DNA of 64,000 nt from Bacteroidales bacterium (GCA_028280405.1 JANQLW010000017.1:1-64000), one strand, 5' to 3'; positions 27,978 through 38,080 are shown, counted from the stretch's first letter. The notes: generated from the sequence alone by a model not told the origin. Numbers and translations: made by a program.

Positions 27978-28558
27978 TAAAACCATAAATTTAAAGAGAA
28001 TGGCTGAGCTTATCGAAGCCCACACACCTTTTGCACTTAAATTCATCATATAATATACTGGCAGAGTAAGTTATATAATAAACTATTGTTGAGAACTAAT
28101 TAATAAAAATAGGTAACTTTTTGTAGTATTTCAGTATAAATATTAAAAGGGTAATCTTTAAACAATTATCTTTAAAACTAAGCGTTCTATTTTTGCTTTT
28201 TGCTTTAATAGGAAAATGATGTGATCAAAATTATGAAGAATCTGTAGTCATTACTATCCAAATATGAAAATGACTTAAAATGTTATAATAAAGGTTCAAT
28301 AAAATATACGAGAAGGCAATTTTTTATAACTTCCTGAATACATTAAAGCAATACTGTTTCGTTACATAAAAATATTATAAAAAAGGACAGGAAGTCTATT
28401 GTATTTGCACAAAATCACCTCCTGCCCAACTCACTCCCTAAAAAGAAAGGAGATGAATCGGTAAAGATAATCATTTAATCCTGTTCGGGCTACCACCCCA
28501 TATATGAAATTGGGGATTAAACAATTAATTTTTCACTAATTAATTAAAAATTAATATC

Positions 28559-28795
28559 ATGAAAAAATTAAATAAAATAAAATTAAATCAACTCAATAAA
28601 GACGAGTTAGAAAAAAGACAAATGAATTCTATTTATGGTGGCTGCAGTTCTCACTGTGGATGTGGATGTGCTGCCGGGTCTGGAACATATGATAATGGCA
28701 ATGCTAATTATGCAGGGGGGCTCCATACTCCTCCGTTTCCAGACGGTTGTGTTATTTGCTCTGGTAGAGATATGTATTGGTATGCTGCTGATTAA
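28559..28795 (+). CDS. RiPP precursor peptide, GG-leader type, Cys-rich core
   Basis: 78 residues. The leader KLNKIKLNQLNKDELEKRQM followed by NSIYGG (27-28 double Gly) is the Bacteroidota natural-product leader (TIGR04149-like) cut by C39 peptidases. The predicted 50-residue core has six Cys: C29, C33, C35, C37 close after the GG and C64, C67 in a CVIC motif; it is also rich in Gly, Asn and Tyr. A second GG pair at 53-54 exists. Followed by a rSAM maturase and exporter, so the Cys residues or their neighbours are likely sites for radical modification (thioether or similar); chemistry is not predictable from sequence. Confidence 0.85.
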   Translation: MKKLNKIKLNQLNKDELEKRQMNSIYGGCSSHCGCGCAAGSGTYDNGNANYAGGLHTPPFPDGCVICSGRDMYWYAAD

Positions 28796-28809
28796 TATAT
28801 AGAATTCAT

Positions 28810-28840
28810 TAATGGAGGTGACTTTAAGTCACTTCCATTA
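28810..28840 (+). terminator. Strong hairpin after the RiPP precursor gene
   Basis: TAATGGAGGTGACTT (28810-28824) pairs with AAGTCACTTCCATTA (28826-28840) along 15 bp with one G-U. It lies 15 bases after the precursor stop and before the propeller gene at 28868. It could act as partial terminator or 3'-stabiliser that makes precursor mRNA more abundant than the downstream genes. The following TTTTTTT run (28861-28867) is separate. Confidence 0.65.
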
Positions 28841-28867
28841 AATTTATAAATATTTAAATCTTTTTTT

Positions 28868-30127
28868 ATGAAAATTACAAGAGTTATATTTTTTACAACT
28901 TCCCTTTTTATATTTAGCAATTGTACACATAAAGGAGAAAGTAGTTTACCTGAAAATGAGAACAATATAGATATTCCTCCCAGAAAAATTGAAGTACCTG
29001 TTTTCTCCCAGGTAGAAAAGATTGAGAATTCATTAGATTTTTTTGCACAAGACATAAAAGTCGTAAAACTAGAAACTAATAAAAACTGTTATTTGACTGA
29101 TAATATTAGAAATATTGCTATCTCAGATAGGTATATTTTTATAGCAGAATTTAAATATATATATCAATTTGACATTCATGGTAATTTCATACGTAAGATA
29201 GGTAATAATGGGAATGGACCTGGAGAATTTGTTCAGGTAAATGATATGCAAATAGATTGGTCGAAAAAGATAATTAATATTTTTCCAGGAATGACTAAAG
29301 GCAAAATAATAAAATATGATTTTAATGGAAATTACCTTGGAGATATCTTATTTGACAGTGAAGATTTTATAGGATTTGATATTTTAGAAGACAGCTATAT
29401 CTTTCATCCTTTTAGCATAAATAGGTTTAGACCAGATTGTAGTTTATTATTTCGAATTGACAGTATCGGCATAAAGACAAAAGTAAAGAGTAGTATCTAT
29501 CCTTTTAATAATAAGGGGTTACAAAGGGGAATGCGACTTGGAGATACTCGTAATTGGTCTTGGTGGCATAATAAACAATTATACCTAGTAGAAGAAGGAA
29601 ATGATACTATTTATGAAATATCAAAAGATTCTGTTTTATATAGAGGGATATTATCTGGGAAAAATAAATTATCACTACAAAAACTCTACTCCAAGGAAGA
29701 TTTAACCAATAGCGATTATATAATGCTGTCAAATAAAGCATTTGGACCTATAAATAGTTGTATATACGAATCTAATAGATACTTAATATTAAGGTGTAAA
29801 AAGGGTGATACAAGATACCTGGCAATATATGATAAAATTGAAGGTCAGATGTATAGAACCAATTATAAATACACAAAAAATGATTTGGTAAATTCAGACG
29901 CATTTTTTGATGATATCCTATCAGGGCTGGCTATCTCTCCCCAAAAACAGATTTCAAAAGGACGATTTATCACAATCATTTTTCCACTTGAACTACTTGA
30001 AAAACGGAAAGATATTGAAAATTTTTATTTACAAAACCCAAATCCAAGATCAAAAAAACTATTACATATTTGTGACCAGATAAGTAATGATGATAATCCG
30101 GTGATGTTTATTGTAAGTTTAAAATAG
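28868..30127 (+). CDS. 6-bladed beta-propeller lipoprotein in RiPP cluster
   Basis: A 419-residue protein with signal peptide and lipobox FSNC, propeller repeats (YIYQFDIHGNFIRKIGNNGN, GPGEF) and the family tail ISNDDNPVMFIVSLK. Its placement between precursor and rSAM maturase is a recurrent arrangement in Bacteroidota RiPP loci as far as I know. A function as cell-surface receptor, immunity protein or export partner is open. Paralogue of the proteins at 16462 and the remnant at 18044. Confidence 0.83.
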   Translation: MKITRVIFFTTSLFIFSNCTHKGESSLPENENNIDIPPRKIEVPVFSQVEKIENSLDFFAQDIKVVKLETNKNCYLTDNIRNIAISDRYIFIAEFKYIYQFDIHGNFIRKIGNNGNGPGEFVQVNDMQIDWSKKIINIFPGMTKGKIIKYDFNGNYLGDILFDSEDFIGFDILEDSYIFHPFSINRFRPDCSLLFRIDSIGIKTKVKSSIYPFNNKGLQRGMRLGDTRNWSWWHNKQLYLVEEGNDTIYEISKDSVLYRGILSGKNKLSLQKLYSKEDLTNSDYIMLSNKAFGPINSCIYESNRYLILRCKKGDTRYLAIYDKIEGQMYRTNYKYTKNDLVNSDAFFDDILSGLAISPQKQISKGRFITIIFPLELLEKRKDIENFYLQNPNPRSKKLLHICDQISNDDNPVMFIVSLK

Positions 30128-30183
30128 TAAAGACTATGAAAAAACAATAACTAATTAAGTCATAAAAAGTAAGAAAGAAAATT

Positions 30184-31446
30184 ATGCTACCTAAATTAAT
30201 TATTAACCCCAAAATAGACACTAATCTGATTAAAAAAACTTTTATAAATCTTAGGCAGATTGTTTTTGAAGTTACAGATTCATGCAATCTTAAATGCAAA
30301 TATTGTGGGTATGGAGAGTATTACGGACATCATGACGATCGATTAAATCAATCTCTTTCATCTAAGAAAGCTATACAATTACTGGACTATATTAAAAAAT
30401 TTTGGCAATCTAATTTGGGCAATTCTTATAATCAATATGTTTATATTAGTTTTTATGGAGGAGAGCCTCTAATTAATATGAATTTTATATATAATGTTGT
30501 AAGTTACATTGAGAACTTAGAAGTAGATAGTAGAGAATTTCGTTTTTCATTGACTACGAATGGGATATTACTTGATAAGCATATAGGCTATTTGGTTAAG
30601 AAAAATTTCGATTTGCTCATAAGTTTGGATGGTGATAAAAACCACAATAGCTACCGAGTCAATTTTGCAGGAGAGAACTCATTCAAAAATGTGTATCAAA
30701 ATATTCAAATGATAAGGCAAAATTACCCGGAGTTTTATAGATCAAACGTTAGTATTAATTCTGTTATACATAACCGAAATAGCTATGAAGAAATTTATAA
30801 TTATATCAAAAAAAAATTGGGGAAAATTCCACGAATTGCAGAATTAAACACTACTGGAATTAAAGAGGATAAAAAGGAAGAATTTTTGAATACTTATAGA
30901 AATAAAGAGCAAAGTCTAAATCAATCAGTAAGCTATGAGGAAATAGTTGAAGACATGTTTTATGATGCTCCAAAAACGAATGATCTTGGAATATACCTTC
31001 ATCAGTATAGCGGGAATGTTTTTAAAACATACAATGATCTGATTTTTGATACATCAAAACAAATATTATTACCAACCGGGACGTGTTTCCCCTTTAGTAA
31101 AAAATTATTCGTTACTGTAAATGGCAAAATCCTACCTTGTGAACGTATTGGTCATCAATATACTTTAGGACATGTAACTGATGATAGAGTTATTATAGAT
31201 TTTGAGAATATATCGAAAAAATATGAGTATTGGTTAAGCAAGTTTGTAAAACAATGTACACAATGCTTTAATAGAAAAGCTTGCACTCAATGCATGTTCA
31301 ATATAGATGAACTGGATGAAAAGCCAATTTGCAAAGGCTTTATGAATAAAGAACTTTTTAAAAAATATGTAAATGCCCAAATGAGTTATTTAAGTGAAAA
31401 TCCTCACTTATATAAAAAAATAATGAAAGAAGTTTTAATCCGTTAG
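30184..31446 (+). CDS. Radical SAM/SPASM peptide maturase (GG-Bacteroidota type)
   Basis: A 420-residue enzyme with the radical-SAM cluster motif C34-x3-C38-x2-C41 (SCNLKCKYC), a GGEPL motif, and a C-terminal SPASM-type Cys cluster (GTCFPF, LPCERIG, QCTQCFNRKACTQC, ICKGF) for auxiliary Fe-S clusters. Such enzymes (TIGR04148-like) install radical cross-links on the precursor core. It lies between propeller lipoprotein and pseudo-rSAM partner, with only six bases before the next frame. Likely acts on the 28559 peptide in the cytoplasm. Confidence 0.9.
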   Translation: MLPKLIINPKIDTNLIKKTFINLRQIVFEVTDSCNLKCKYCGYGEYYGHHDDRLNQSLSSKKAIQLLDYIKKFWQSNLGNSYNQYVYISFYGGEPLINMNFIYNVVSYIENLEVDSREFRFSLTTNGILLDKHIGYLVKKNFDLLISLDGDKNHNSYRVNFAGENSFKNVYQNIQMIRQNYPEFYRSNVSINSVIHNRNSYEEIYNYIKKKLGKIPRIAELNTTGIKEDKKEEFLNTYRNKEQSLNQSVSYEEIVEDMFYDAPKTNDLGIYLHQYSGNVFKTYNDLIFDTSKQILLPTGTCFPFSKKLFVTVNGKILPCERIGHQYTLGHVTDDRVIIDFENISKKYEYWLSKFVKQCTQCFNRKACTQCMFNIDELDEKPICKGFMNKELFKKYVNAQMSYLSENPHLYKKIMKEVLIR

Positions 31447-31470
31447 ATTAGATTGACAATCAAAATAATT

Positions 31471-32661
31471 ATGAAAAAAAAATACTTAATCCTTTCACCA
31501 GAAACTTTTTTATGGTGCAAAAAAGAAAAAGGGTTGTTATACAATTCAAAAAACGGAAAAGGTTTCTCTTTTACTAATTGCAATGATATTAAAAAAATAA
31601 CAAAAAAACTAAATAAGATAGATAATCTTTATAGCATTGAAATAAAAGAAACAGAATTAAGTAAGCCCATAATCGATTTTATTAATATTATTCATTCGAT
31701 AGAGGCAGGAAAATTAATAACACATACAGATGCACAATTAAAACCGATCACATTGCCACCATTACTTAACTTGCAGTCAGACATAGGGCGTATCAAGAAA
31801 GAATCGTCTATAATGATCGGAGAACAAATAATGGACTATCTTCATGAGCTTACTATTCAAATTTGTACTTTCGAAAATCCAACCTCAAAATTAATTAACT
31901 TAAATAGCTCTTTAATTAATTCTTTTCTAAGATCTGTGTCATTTAGTTATTTGTCACATATCCATATTATTGGTGATCATGTTTCTAACTACCCAGATCT
32001 AAAATTTCTAGTGGAAATATTAGAAAAAATGTATTTGATTAAAAGTTTCTATTTTAATATAAATCATGTAAAACTAGATGATAAACTTTTAGAAGTATTC
32101 ACAAAAGATAAGTTCCAACTAGTAATTGAGTTGTCTGATTACATGGATATAAAGAGTATTAATCATGTTCTTAAAATATTAAATAATGGGGTAAAAGATG
32201 TGTTATGGGTTTTTAAGGTACAAGATGAAATAGATTACAAAGCATCAGAATCAATTATAAAAAAGCATAGTTTACAAAACCTCGAAATAAAACCCGTATA
32301 TAATGGAAGAAATTTAAAATTTTTTACAGACAATATTTTTCTAACTGAAGATGACCTTAGAAGCCTCGGATTGAATAAACGAGAAGTGTTCGCTCATCAG
32401 ATTCTAAATACAAATGATTTTGGCAAATTAACAATAAATGCTGATGGTAGGGTATTTGCAAATGCCCACTTTGAACCATTAGGTACAATAGAGGATGATA
32501 TCCGCACCCTAATTAATAAAGAATTAACTGAGGGAAAATCCTGGTTACGTATTCGAGATATGAAACCTTGTTGTAATTGTGTGTATCAATGGTTGTGCCC
32601 ATCACCCTGTAATTATGAACTGGCAATAGGTAAGCCGAATTTATGTCACATAGAACTATAA
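31471..32661 (+). CDS. Pseudo-rSAM partner protein of the RiPP system
   Basis: About 396 residues from MKKKYLILSPETFLW (an in-frame ATG 18 bases upstream at 31453 is less likely). It looks like a radical-SAM fold without the CxxxCxxC motif and ends with a Cys cluster CCNCVYQWLCPSPCNYE. This matches the pseudo-rSAM protein that accompanies GG-Bacteroidota maturases (TIGR04150-like). Probable role: precursor binding or redox partner of the maturase. It follows the maturase closely and precedes the exporter by 35 bases. Confidence 0.82.
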   Translation: MKKKYLILSPETFLWCKKEKGLLYNSKNGKGFSFTNCNDIKKITKKLNKIDNLYSIEIKETELSKPIIDFINIIHSIEAGKLITHTDAQLKPITLPPLLNLQSDIGRIKKESSIMIGEQIMDYLHELTIQICTFENPTSKLINLNSSLINSFLRSVSFSYLSHIHIIGDHVSNYPDLKFLVEILEKMYLIKSFYFNINHVKLDDKLLEVFTKDKFQLVIELSDYMDIKSINHVLKILNNGVKDVLWVFKVQDEIDYKASESIIKKHSLQNLEIKPVYNGRNLKFFTDNIFLTEDDLRSLGLNKREVFAHQILNTNDFGKLTINADGRVFANAHFEPLGTIEDDIRTLINKELTEGKSWLRIRDMKPCCNCVYQWLCPSPCNYELAIGKPNLCHIEL

Positions 32662-32696
32662 AACATTACTAATAAAAAATATCAATCGAAAAACGT

Positions 32697-34904
32697 ATGC
32701 TTAGATTTCCTCACTATAAGCAACTTGACTCAATGGATTGCGGTCCAACCTGTTTAAGGATGATTTCAAAGTTTTATGGTAAAAATTATAGCTTACATTA
32801 CTTAAGGAACAAATCTTTTATTACCCGTGAAGGAATTTCTTTTTTAGGAATTAGTGAAGCTGCTGAAAATATTGGGATGCGAACCAAAAGTTATCGGTTA
32901 AGCTGGGAAGAATTGCGTGATGAAGTACCATTACCATGTATAGTACATTGGAACCAAAGACATTTTGTAGTTGTTTATAAAATTCGAAAGAAAAAGGATG
33001 ATTCTAAAAGTTTAGTCTATGTTTCTGACCCTGCAGTAGGGCTTCTTGTATATACTAAAGGGGAATTTTTAAATTGTTGGATCAGTACTAAAAATGATGG
33101 AGAAAAAGAAGGAGCAGCCTTATTACTAGAAACCACTCCTGACTTCTATAAACAAGAAGATGAAGAAAAAGGAAAACTTAAATTTGCATATTTACTAGGA
33201 TATCTTCGTCCATACAGAAAGTATATCATTCAACTTGGATTTGGAACTTTGACAGGAAGTATCATCAGTATGATATTTCCGTTTTTAACACAATCAGTGG
33301 TTGATTATGGAATTAGTAATAGTGATATTGCTTTTGTTATTATGGTTCTTATAGCCCAAATGGTTTTAACATTTGGGCAAACTGCCAATGGATTGATAAG
33401 AAGTTGGATCACGCTTCATGTTACCACCCGTATAGGAATTTCTCTTATTACAGATTTTTTGATAAAACTAATGAAGCTTCCCATTGCTTTCTTCGATATT
33501 AAAATGATTGGAGATGTAATGCAGCGAATTCAAGATCATAGCCGAATTCAATCCTTCTTAACCCAATCATTAATAGATATTGTTTATGCTGTAATTACTT
33601 TGGCTATTTACACCTTTGTGATGGCTACTTATCATATCGGAATTCTTGGAATATTTATTCTAGGAAGTGCGCTCTATGTTGGTTGGGTTATGATTTTTCT
33701 GAAAAAAAGGAGAGAAATTGATACTAAGCGATTCCAACACTCATCTGCAAATAGTAATAGTATTGTTCAATTGGTCGAAGGCATGCAGGAAATTAAATTG
33801 AATGCCTGTGAGAAGCAAAAAAGATGGGAATGGGAAAGTATTCAGGCTCGCTTATACAGAGTTGGAATTAAAGGATTAACTTTAAATCAGAATCAACAAT
33901 TGGGAGCAACTTTCATAAACCAAATAAAGGATTTATTTATTTCGTTTCTCTCTGCAAAGGCTGTCATCGAAGGAGATATGACTTTAGGCATGATGATGGC
34001 AGTTCAATTCATTATTGGGCAATTAAATGCTCCTATTCAGCAATTTATCAGCTTTACTCAACAAGCTCAGGATGCAAAAATAAGCTTGGAACGATTGGGT
34101 GAAATTCATGATCGGGAAGATGAAGAAAAACCTGAAGATGGGAAAATACAGGAAATTCCTGCAAATGTTGATTTAGAGTTGAGCAATGTAATGTTTCAGT
34201 ATGAAGGACCACATTCTAAAAAAGTATTAAAGGATATAAATCTCATAATCCCTGCTAATAAAATCACTGCTATTGTGGGTACCAGTGGAAGCGGTAAAAC
34301 TACATTGATAAAACTTTTGTTAGGGTTCTATGACCCAATTAAGGGGAAAATTAATCTTGGAAAGACAATTCTAAAGAAATATAGCGAATCAAGTTGGAGA
34401 AAAAAATGTGGAGTGGTAATGCAGGAAGGCTATATTTTCTCGGATACGATTGCCAATAATATTGGTGTTATGGATGAAGTTCCAAATACTGACAAAATCG
34501 ATAAAGCAGTGAATATAGCAAATATTAGAGATTTTATAGACTCTCTTCCATTGCGATATAATACAAAGATTGGTAGTCAAGGGCATAATTTAAGTACAGG
34601 ACAAAAGCAACGTATTCTTATATCAAGAGCAGTTTATAAAAACCCGGATTATATCTTTTTCGATGAAGCTACGAATGCATTGGATGTAAAAAATGAAACA
34701 GTCATTATGGACAATTTGGATCGATTTTTTAAGGGACGTACCGTAGTGGTAGTTGCTCATCGTTTAAGTACTGTGAAAAAAGCAGATCAAATTGTGGTAT
34801 TGGAAAAAGGAGAAATTGTAGAAAGAGGAACACATCAGAAATTAGTAGAGGCAAAAGGTACCTATTTTAATTTAGTTAGGGATCAATTAGAATTAGGTAT
34901 TTAA
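32697..34904 (+). CDS. C39 peptidase-containing ABC transporter (bacteriocin exporter)
   Basis: A 735-residue PCAT. Residues 1-140: C39 cysteine protease that removes GG leaders (C15 in MDCGPTC, H88 in RHFVVVY, D110 in SDPAVG). Residues about 165-460: transmembrane domain. C-terminal ABC domain: Walker A GTSGSGKT (528-535), signature NLSTGQKQR, Walker B FFDEATNALD, H-loop VVVAHR. It should cleave the precursor leader after GG and export the core. Forms a pair with the HlyD gene eleven bases downstream. Close paralogue of the transporter at 49319. Confidence 0.95.
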   Translation: MLRFPHYKQLDSMDCGPTCLRMISKFYGKNYSLHYLRNKSFITREGISFLGISEAAENIGMRTKSYRLSWEELRDEVPLPCIVHWNQRHFVVVYKIRKKKDDSKSLVYVSDPAVGLLVYTKGEFLNCWISTKNDGEKEGAALLLETTPDFYKQEDEEKGKLKFAYLLGYLRPYRKYIIQLGFGTLTGSIISMIFPFLTQSVVDYGISNSDIAFVIMVLIAQMVLTFGQTANGLIRSWITLHVTTRIGISLITDFLIKLMKLPIAFFDIKMIGDVMQRIQDHSRIQSFLTQSLIDIVYAVITLAIYTFVMATYHIGILGIFILGSALYVGWVMIFLKKRREIDTKRFQHSSANSNSIVQLVEGMQEIKLNACEKQKRWEWESIQARLYRVGIKGLTLNQNQQLGATFINQIKDLFISFLSAKAVIEGDMTLGMMMAVQFIIGQLNAPIQQFISFTQQAQDAKISLERLGEIHDREDEEKPEDGKIQEIPANVDLELSNVMFQYEGPHSKKVLKDINLIIPANKITAIVGTSGSGKTTLIKLLLGFYDPIKGKINLGKTILKKYSESSWRKKCGVVMQEGYIFSDTIANNIGVMDEVPNTDKIDKAVNIANIRDFIDSLPLRYNTKIGSQGHNLSTGQKQRILISRAVYKNPDYIFFDEATNALDVKNETVIMDNLDRFFKGRTVVVVAHRLSTVKKADQIVVLEKGEIVERGTHQKLVEAKGTYFNLVRDQLELGI

Positions 34905-34915
34905 AGGATGATATT

Positions 34916-36211
34916 ATGGAATTAAAAAACCGTAGAATAGAATTGCACAATGAAGAAGTAAGGGAGATTATGAAAAAAATTCCCGGCAGATTAATACATT
35001 GGGGGTTAGCTATAATTTTCCTGATTTTTCTATCTATTATTATTGGGAGTTACTTCTTTACTTTCAAAGAGAAAGTAATAGCTCCATTAGTTATCACTAC
35101 ATTAAATCCTCCTGCTGCGATTATAAGTAAAGCATCGGGTCGTATTGAGAAATGGTTTGTAAAAGATGGGGAAATTGTAAAAACTGGAGGTCAAATCGCC
35201 TATATACATAACTCAGGCGATCTATCAGACATTAATAAATTAAATCTTCAACTATTAGCTATTAGTGAGTTGAATTTCTCAGAAGTGATTGACAAAACTT
35301 TTTTGGAGGAAAATTTAAAATTGGGAGACTTACAGAAAGGTTACAATCAGTTTTTTAGAAGCTGGATGGATTATAAGGACTATCTCCATCATCAATTCTT
35401 AAAGAAAAGAATAGAATTGTTAGCAAAACAAATTGAAAAACAGCAACAACATTTTCAACTTTCAATACAACAGCAACATCTAATGGAAAAAGAGCTTGAA
35501 ATTTACAAGCAGGAATTGAAAAAACAGAAAGGTGTATGGAAAAAAGGTGGTTTGTCAGTATCCAAATTAGAAGAATCAAAAGTCAGAATTATTCAATCAG
35601 AGCGTGCCCTCTTAAGTTTCCAGGCCTCCATCAAATCAACGGAAATAAATTTGGTTAATCAAAAAAAGGCTATGCTTGATCTGAAAGAACAGAATAGAAA
35701 AAATATTGTACAGTATGAGAATAAGATTATTGACAATATTAAATCTTTAAAAGTTCAAATTAATAAATGGGAAAATACTTATATGTTAAAAAGTCCGATT
35801 GAAGGAAAAATTTCACTAACAAGATACTGGAGTAAAAACCAGAGTATAGTCCAAGGAGATCGACTTGCTACTGTTATTCCGGAGAAGAAATCTGAAATAA
35901 TATGTAGAGCGGTATTAGGATATGATGGAATTAGTAAAGTTGAAATGGGTCAGGAAGTACTTATAAAATTAGCAGGATATTCTGCCATGGAATATGGCAT
36001 GTTGAAAGGAAAGGTTCGTAGCATTTCGAAAGTACCCGAAAAAGAAGGCTATTATATTGAGATTAGGTTGGATAGAGGAATGATCTCTAGTTCCCAGAAA
36101 AAGTTGAAAATGGTGCAAGATTTGACTGGTACTGCTGAAATAATTACCAATGAAATGCGAATGATTTATCGATTTATAAATCCATTGAAAATGATATTTG
36201 GAGAAAATTAA
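34916..36211 (+). CDS. HlyD-family membrane-fusion protein
   Basis: 431 residues: an N-terminal cytoplasmic part, one transmembrane segment (about 32-50: LAIIFLIFLSIIIGSYFF), a biotinyl-lipoyl-like half motif (GRIEKWFVKDGEIVKTGGQIAYI), a long coiled coil (about 140-290) and the C-terminal lipoyl/beta-barrel region. Adaptor that links the C39 exporter to an outer-membrane channel, here not encoded locally. Paralogue at 51511. Confidence 0.9.
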   Translation: MELKNRRIELHNEEVREIMKKIPGRLIHWGLAIIFLIFLSIIIGSYFFTFKEKVIAPLVITTLNPPAAIISKASGRIEKWFVKDGEIVKTGGQIAYIHNSGDLSDINKLNLQLLAISELNFSEVIDKTFLEENLKLGDLQKGYNQFFRSWMDYKDYLHHQFLKKRIELLAKQIEKQQQHFQLSIQQQHLMEKELEIYKQELKKQKGVWKKGGLSVSKLEESKVRIIQSERALLSFQASIKSTEINLVNQKKAMLDLKEQNRKNIVQYENKIIDNIKSLKVQINKWENTYMLKSPIEGKISLTRYWSKNQSIVQGDRLATVIPEKKSEIICRAVLGYDGISKVEMGQEVLIKLAGYSAMEYGMLKGKVRSISKVPEKEGYYIEIRLDRGMISSSQKKLKMVQDLTGTAEIITNEMRMIYRFINPLKMIFGEN

Positions 36212-36724
36212 ATATTAATCTTAAGATAAAAGGCAGAAAACCAAAATAACTTTTATGCACATTGCTTCTTCTATTAGTTTTAAATTAAGATAAGTAATAG
36301 TTACAGCAGTTGTACTACCTTCGTTCTATTTTAGTAGGCTTTGCTTATCAAAATTAATAGTTATTTAAGATCTCCCCTATCAAGAAAAAATTACAGGATA
36401 AATAAAATCAGTAGTATCTTGTTAGGCTAAGGCTCCAGGTGTCTGTTGCACAACTAAAACAGCCACCTCTGCCTCAGTCAAACATATCTAAACAGGGTCT
36501 GCCTGAAAATAAACTAACAATAATACAGTAAAAACATCATTTCTTTCAAAAAATACCTCCACATATTTATGTTTATGTATTGAACAGTATTTTATCTTAC
36601 ATCAGCTTTATTACATATTTTTGTGTTAATTGCACTATCTTTGTTTCATTTTACTGTATTAATTACCCTATCTTTATTACATATATTAATTATATTTGCA
36701 TATTCTCTTTAAAAATCAACTACA
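36212..36724. other. Gene-free region with repeats and promoter boxes before the ATPase gene
   Basis: No gene. It holds the left copy of a direct repeat (36421-36539), an internal GGTG-CTGTT/AACAG-CACC hairpin at 36438-36467 absent from the right copy, and three TAnnTTTG-like boxes (36616-36623, 36636-36643, 36691-36698) inside degenerate TTAATT-type repeats upstream of the ATPase. Confidence 0.6.
36421..36539. repeat. Direct repeat flanking the ATPase gene, left copy
   Basis: From GTTAGGCT (36421) to AAAACATCA (36539). It matches 38152-38236 with few differences, for example CTCTGCCTCAGTCAAACATATCT in both. The left copy has an additional 30-base hairpin near 36438-36467. Confidence 0.85.
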
Positions 36725-38080
36725 ATGAATATACAACGTGACGCATATCAGAAACTTTTGGAATGGAAAGGAAGAGTAAATAGAAAACCTTTAATATTGA
36801 GAGGAGCAAGGCAAGTTGGGAAAACTACTTTAATCAGACAATTTGCTAAAGAATTTGGCAATTATATTGAGCTTAACCTAGAACGGGAAATCGATAGCAA
36901 TCTGTTTAAAGCAGATGATGTAAATAAAGTATTAAATGCAGCTTATTTACTAAAAGGAATTGCCCCAAATAATAAGCCTACTTTGCTATTTTTGGATGAA
37001 ATTCAGGAATCGCCCAAAGCTATTCAGTTATTGCGTTATTTTTATGAAGAAAAACCTGATCTTTATGTAATCGCAGCCGGTTCCTTATTGGAATTTACAT
37101 TAAATAAAGTCTCTAGCTTCCCTGTGGGCAGGGTTGAGTATCTCTATTTACACCCATTAAGTTTTGAAGAGTATTTGGGGGCTATCAAACAAACTGAAGC
37201 AATTAAGGCAAGCCATAATATCCCAATACCTGATTATGCCCACAGTGTGTTGTTAAATCAATTTCATGAATATGCAATTGTTGGAGGGATGCCGGAAGTG
37301 GTCAATCGGTATATTAAAGATAAAAACCTTGCTGTATTAGCGAATATCTATAATGCTTTATGGCAATCATATAAGGATGATGTGGAGAAATATGCTAAAA
37401 ATGATACTGAAAAGAAAGTAATGAGACATATCATTTCATCTGCTCCAAACAATATCGATCGAATTAAATTTGAAGGCTTTGGCAATTCAAATTATCGTTC
37501 GCGTGAAGTTGGCGAAGCACTAAGAGCATTAAGTTTAGCAAAAATTATCCAACTTATTTATCCTACAACGAGTTTGAATCCCCCCTTAGAGCCCAATTTA
37601 AGAAAGAGCCCCAGGTTACAGTTTTTAGATACGGGCATGCTTAATAATATACTTTTATTGCAGGGAGATATGATAGGTGTTAACGATTTGAATGACTTTT
37701 ACAGGGGCAAAATTATACATCATCTGGTGTGCCAGGAATTAATTTCAACTTATAACAATCAAACCTATTTACCGCATTTTTGGGTTCGTGAAAAAAAGGA
37801 CACCAGCTCCGAAGTTGACCTGATTTACCAACATGGAAAATACCTGATTCCAGTAGAAGTTAAATCGGGTAAACAGGGAAGACTCCGATCTTTGCATCAA
37901 TTCATTGAAAATACCAATCATCCTTATGCCATTCGCTTATATGCAGGTGAGTTTAGCGTTGAAAAACACAAAACACCAACAGGAAAAGCGTATTTGCTAA
38001 TGAATATGCCATATTTCTTAGGGGCAAAAATCCCAGAGTATGCCGAATACTTAATAAAAAATTACCCAAAGCTACATTAA
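36725..38080 (+). CDS. AAA+ ATPase with DUF4143 domain
   Basis: A 451-residue protein of the AAA_14/DUF4143 family: Walker A LRGARQVGKTTLIRQF (24-39), Walker B LLFLDEIQE, sensor 1 VIAAGSLL, and a C-terminal DUF4143 domain with REKKDTSSEVDLIYQ and PVEVKSGKQGRL, a PD-(D/E)XK-like segment. Such ATPases are widespread mobile-type genes in Bacteroidota, with no clear function. Flanked on both sides by the same direct repeat, and its last codons are duplicated at 54411. Three promoter-like boxes precede it. Confidence 0.9.
   Translation: MNIQRDAYQKLLEWKGRVNRKPLILRGARQVGKTTLIRQFAKEFGNYIELNLEREIDSNLFKADDVNKVLNAAYLLKGIAPNNKPTLLFLDEIQESPKAIQLLRYFYEEKPDLYVIAAGSLLEFTLNKVSSFPVGRVEYLYLHPLSFEEYLGAIKQTEAIKASHNIPIPDYAHSVLLNQFHEYAIVGGMPEVVNRYIKDKNLAVLANIYNALWQSYKDDVEKYAKNDTEKKVMRHIISSAPNNIDRIKFEGFGNSNYRSREVGEALRALSLAKIIQLIYPTTSLNPPLEPNLRKSPRLQFLDTGMLNNILLLQGDMIGVNDLNDFYRGKIIHHLVCQELISTYNNQTYLPHFWVREKKDTSSEVDLIYQHGKYLIPVEVKSGKQGRLRSLHQFIENTNHPYAIRLYAGEFSVEKHKTPTGKAYLLMNMPYFLGAKIPEYAEYLIKNYPKLH

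Larger units (their letters stand above)
27343..28558. other. Long gene-poor region between RM operon and RiPP cluster
   Basis: Besides the structured element, this region holds degenerate ACAATTGAACAAT direct repeats at about 27445-27475, dispersed palindrome fragments (CTGAGCCTGTCGAAG near 27770 and CTGAGCTTATCGAAG near 28007), and an imperfect hairpin GGACAGGAAGT/ACCTCCTGCCC at 28386-28426 in the leader region of the RiPP precursor, plus a CCCC/GGGG hairpin at about 28497-28517. No full-length gene seen. Confidence 0.5.
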
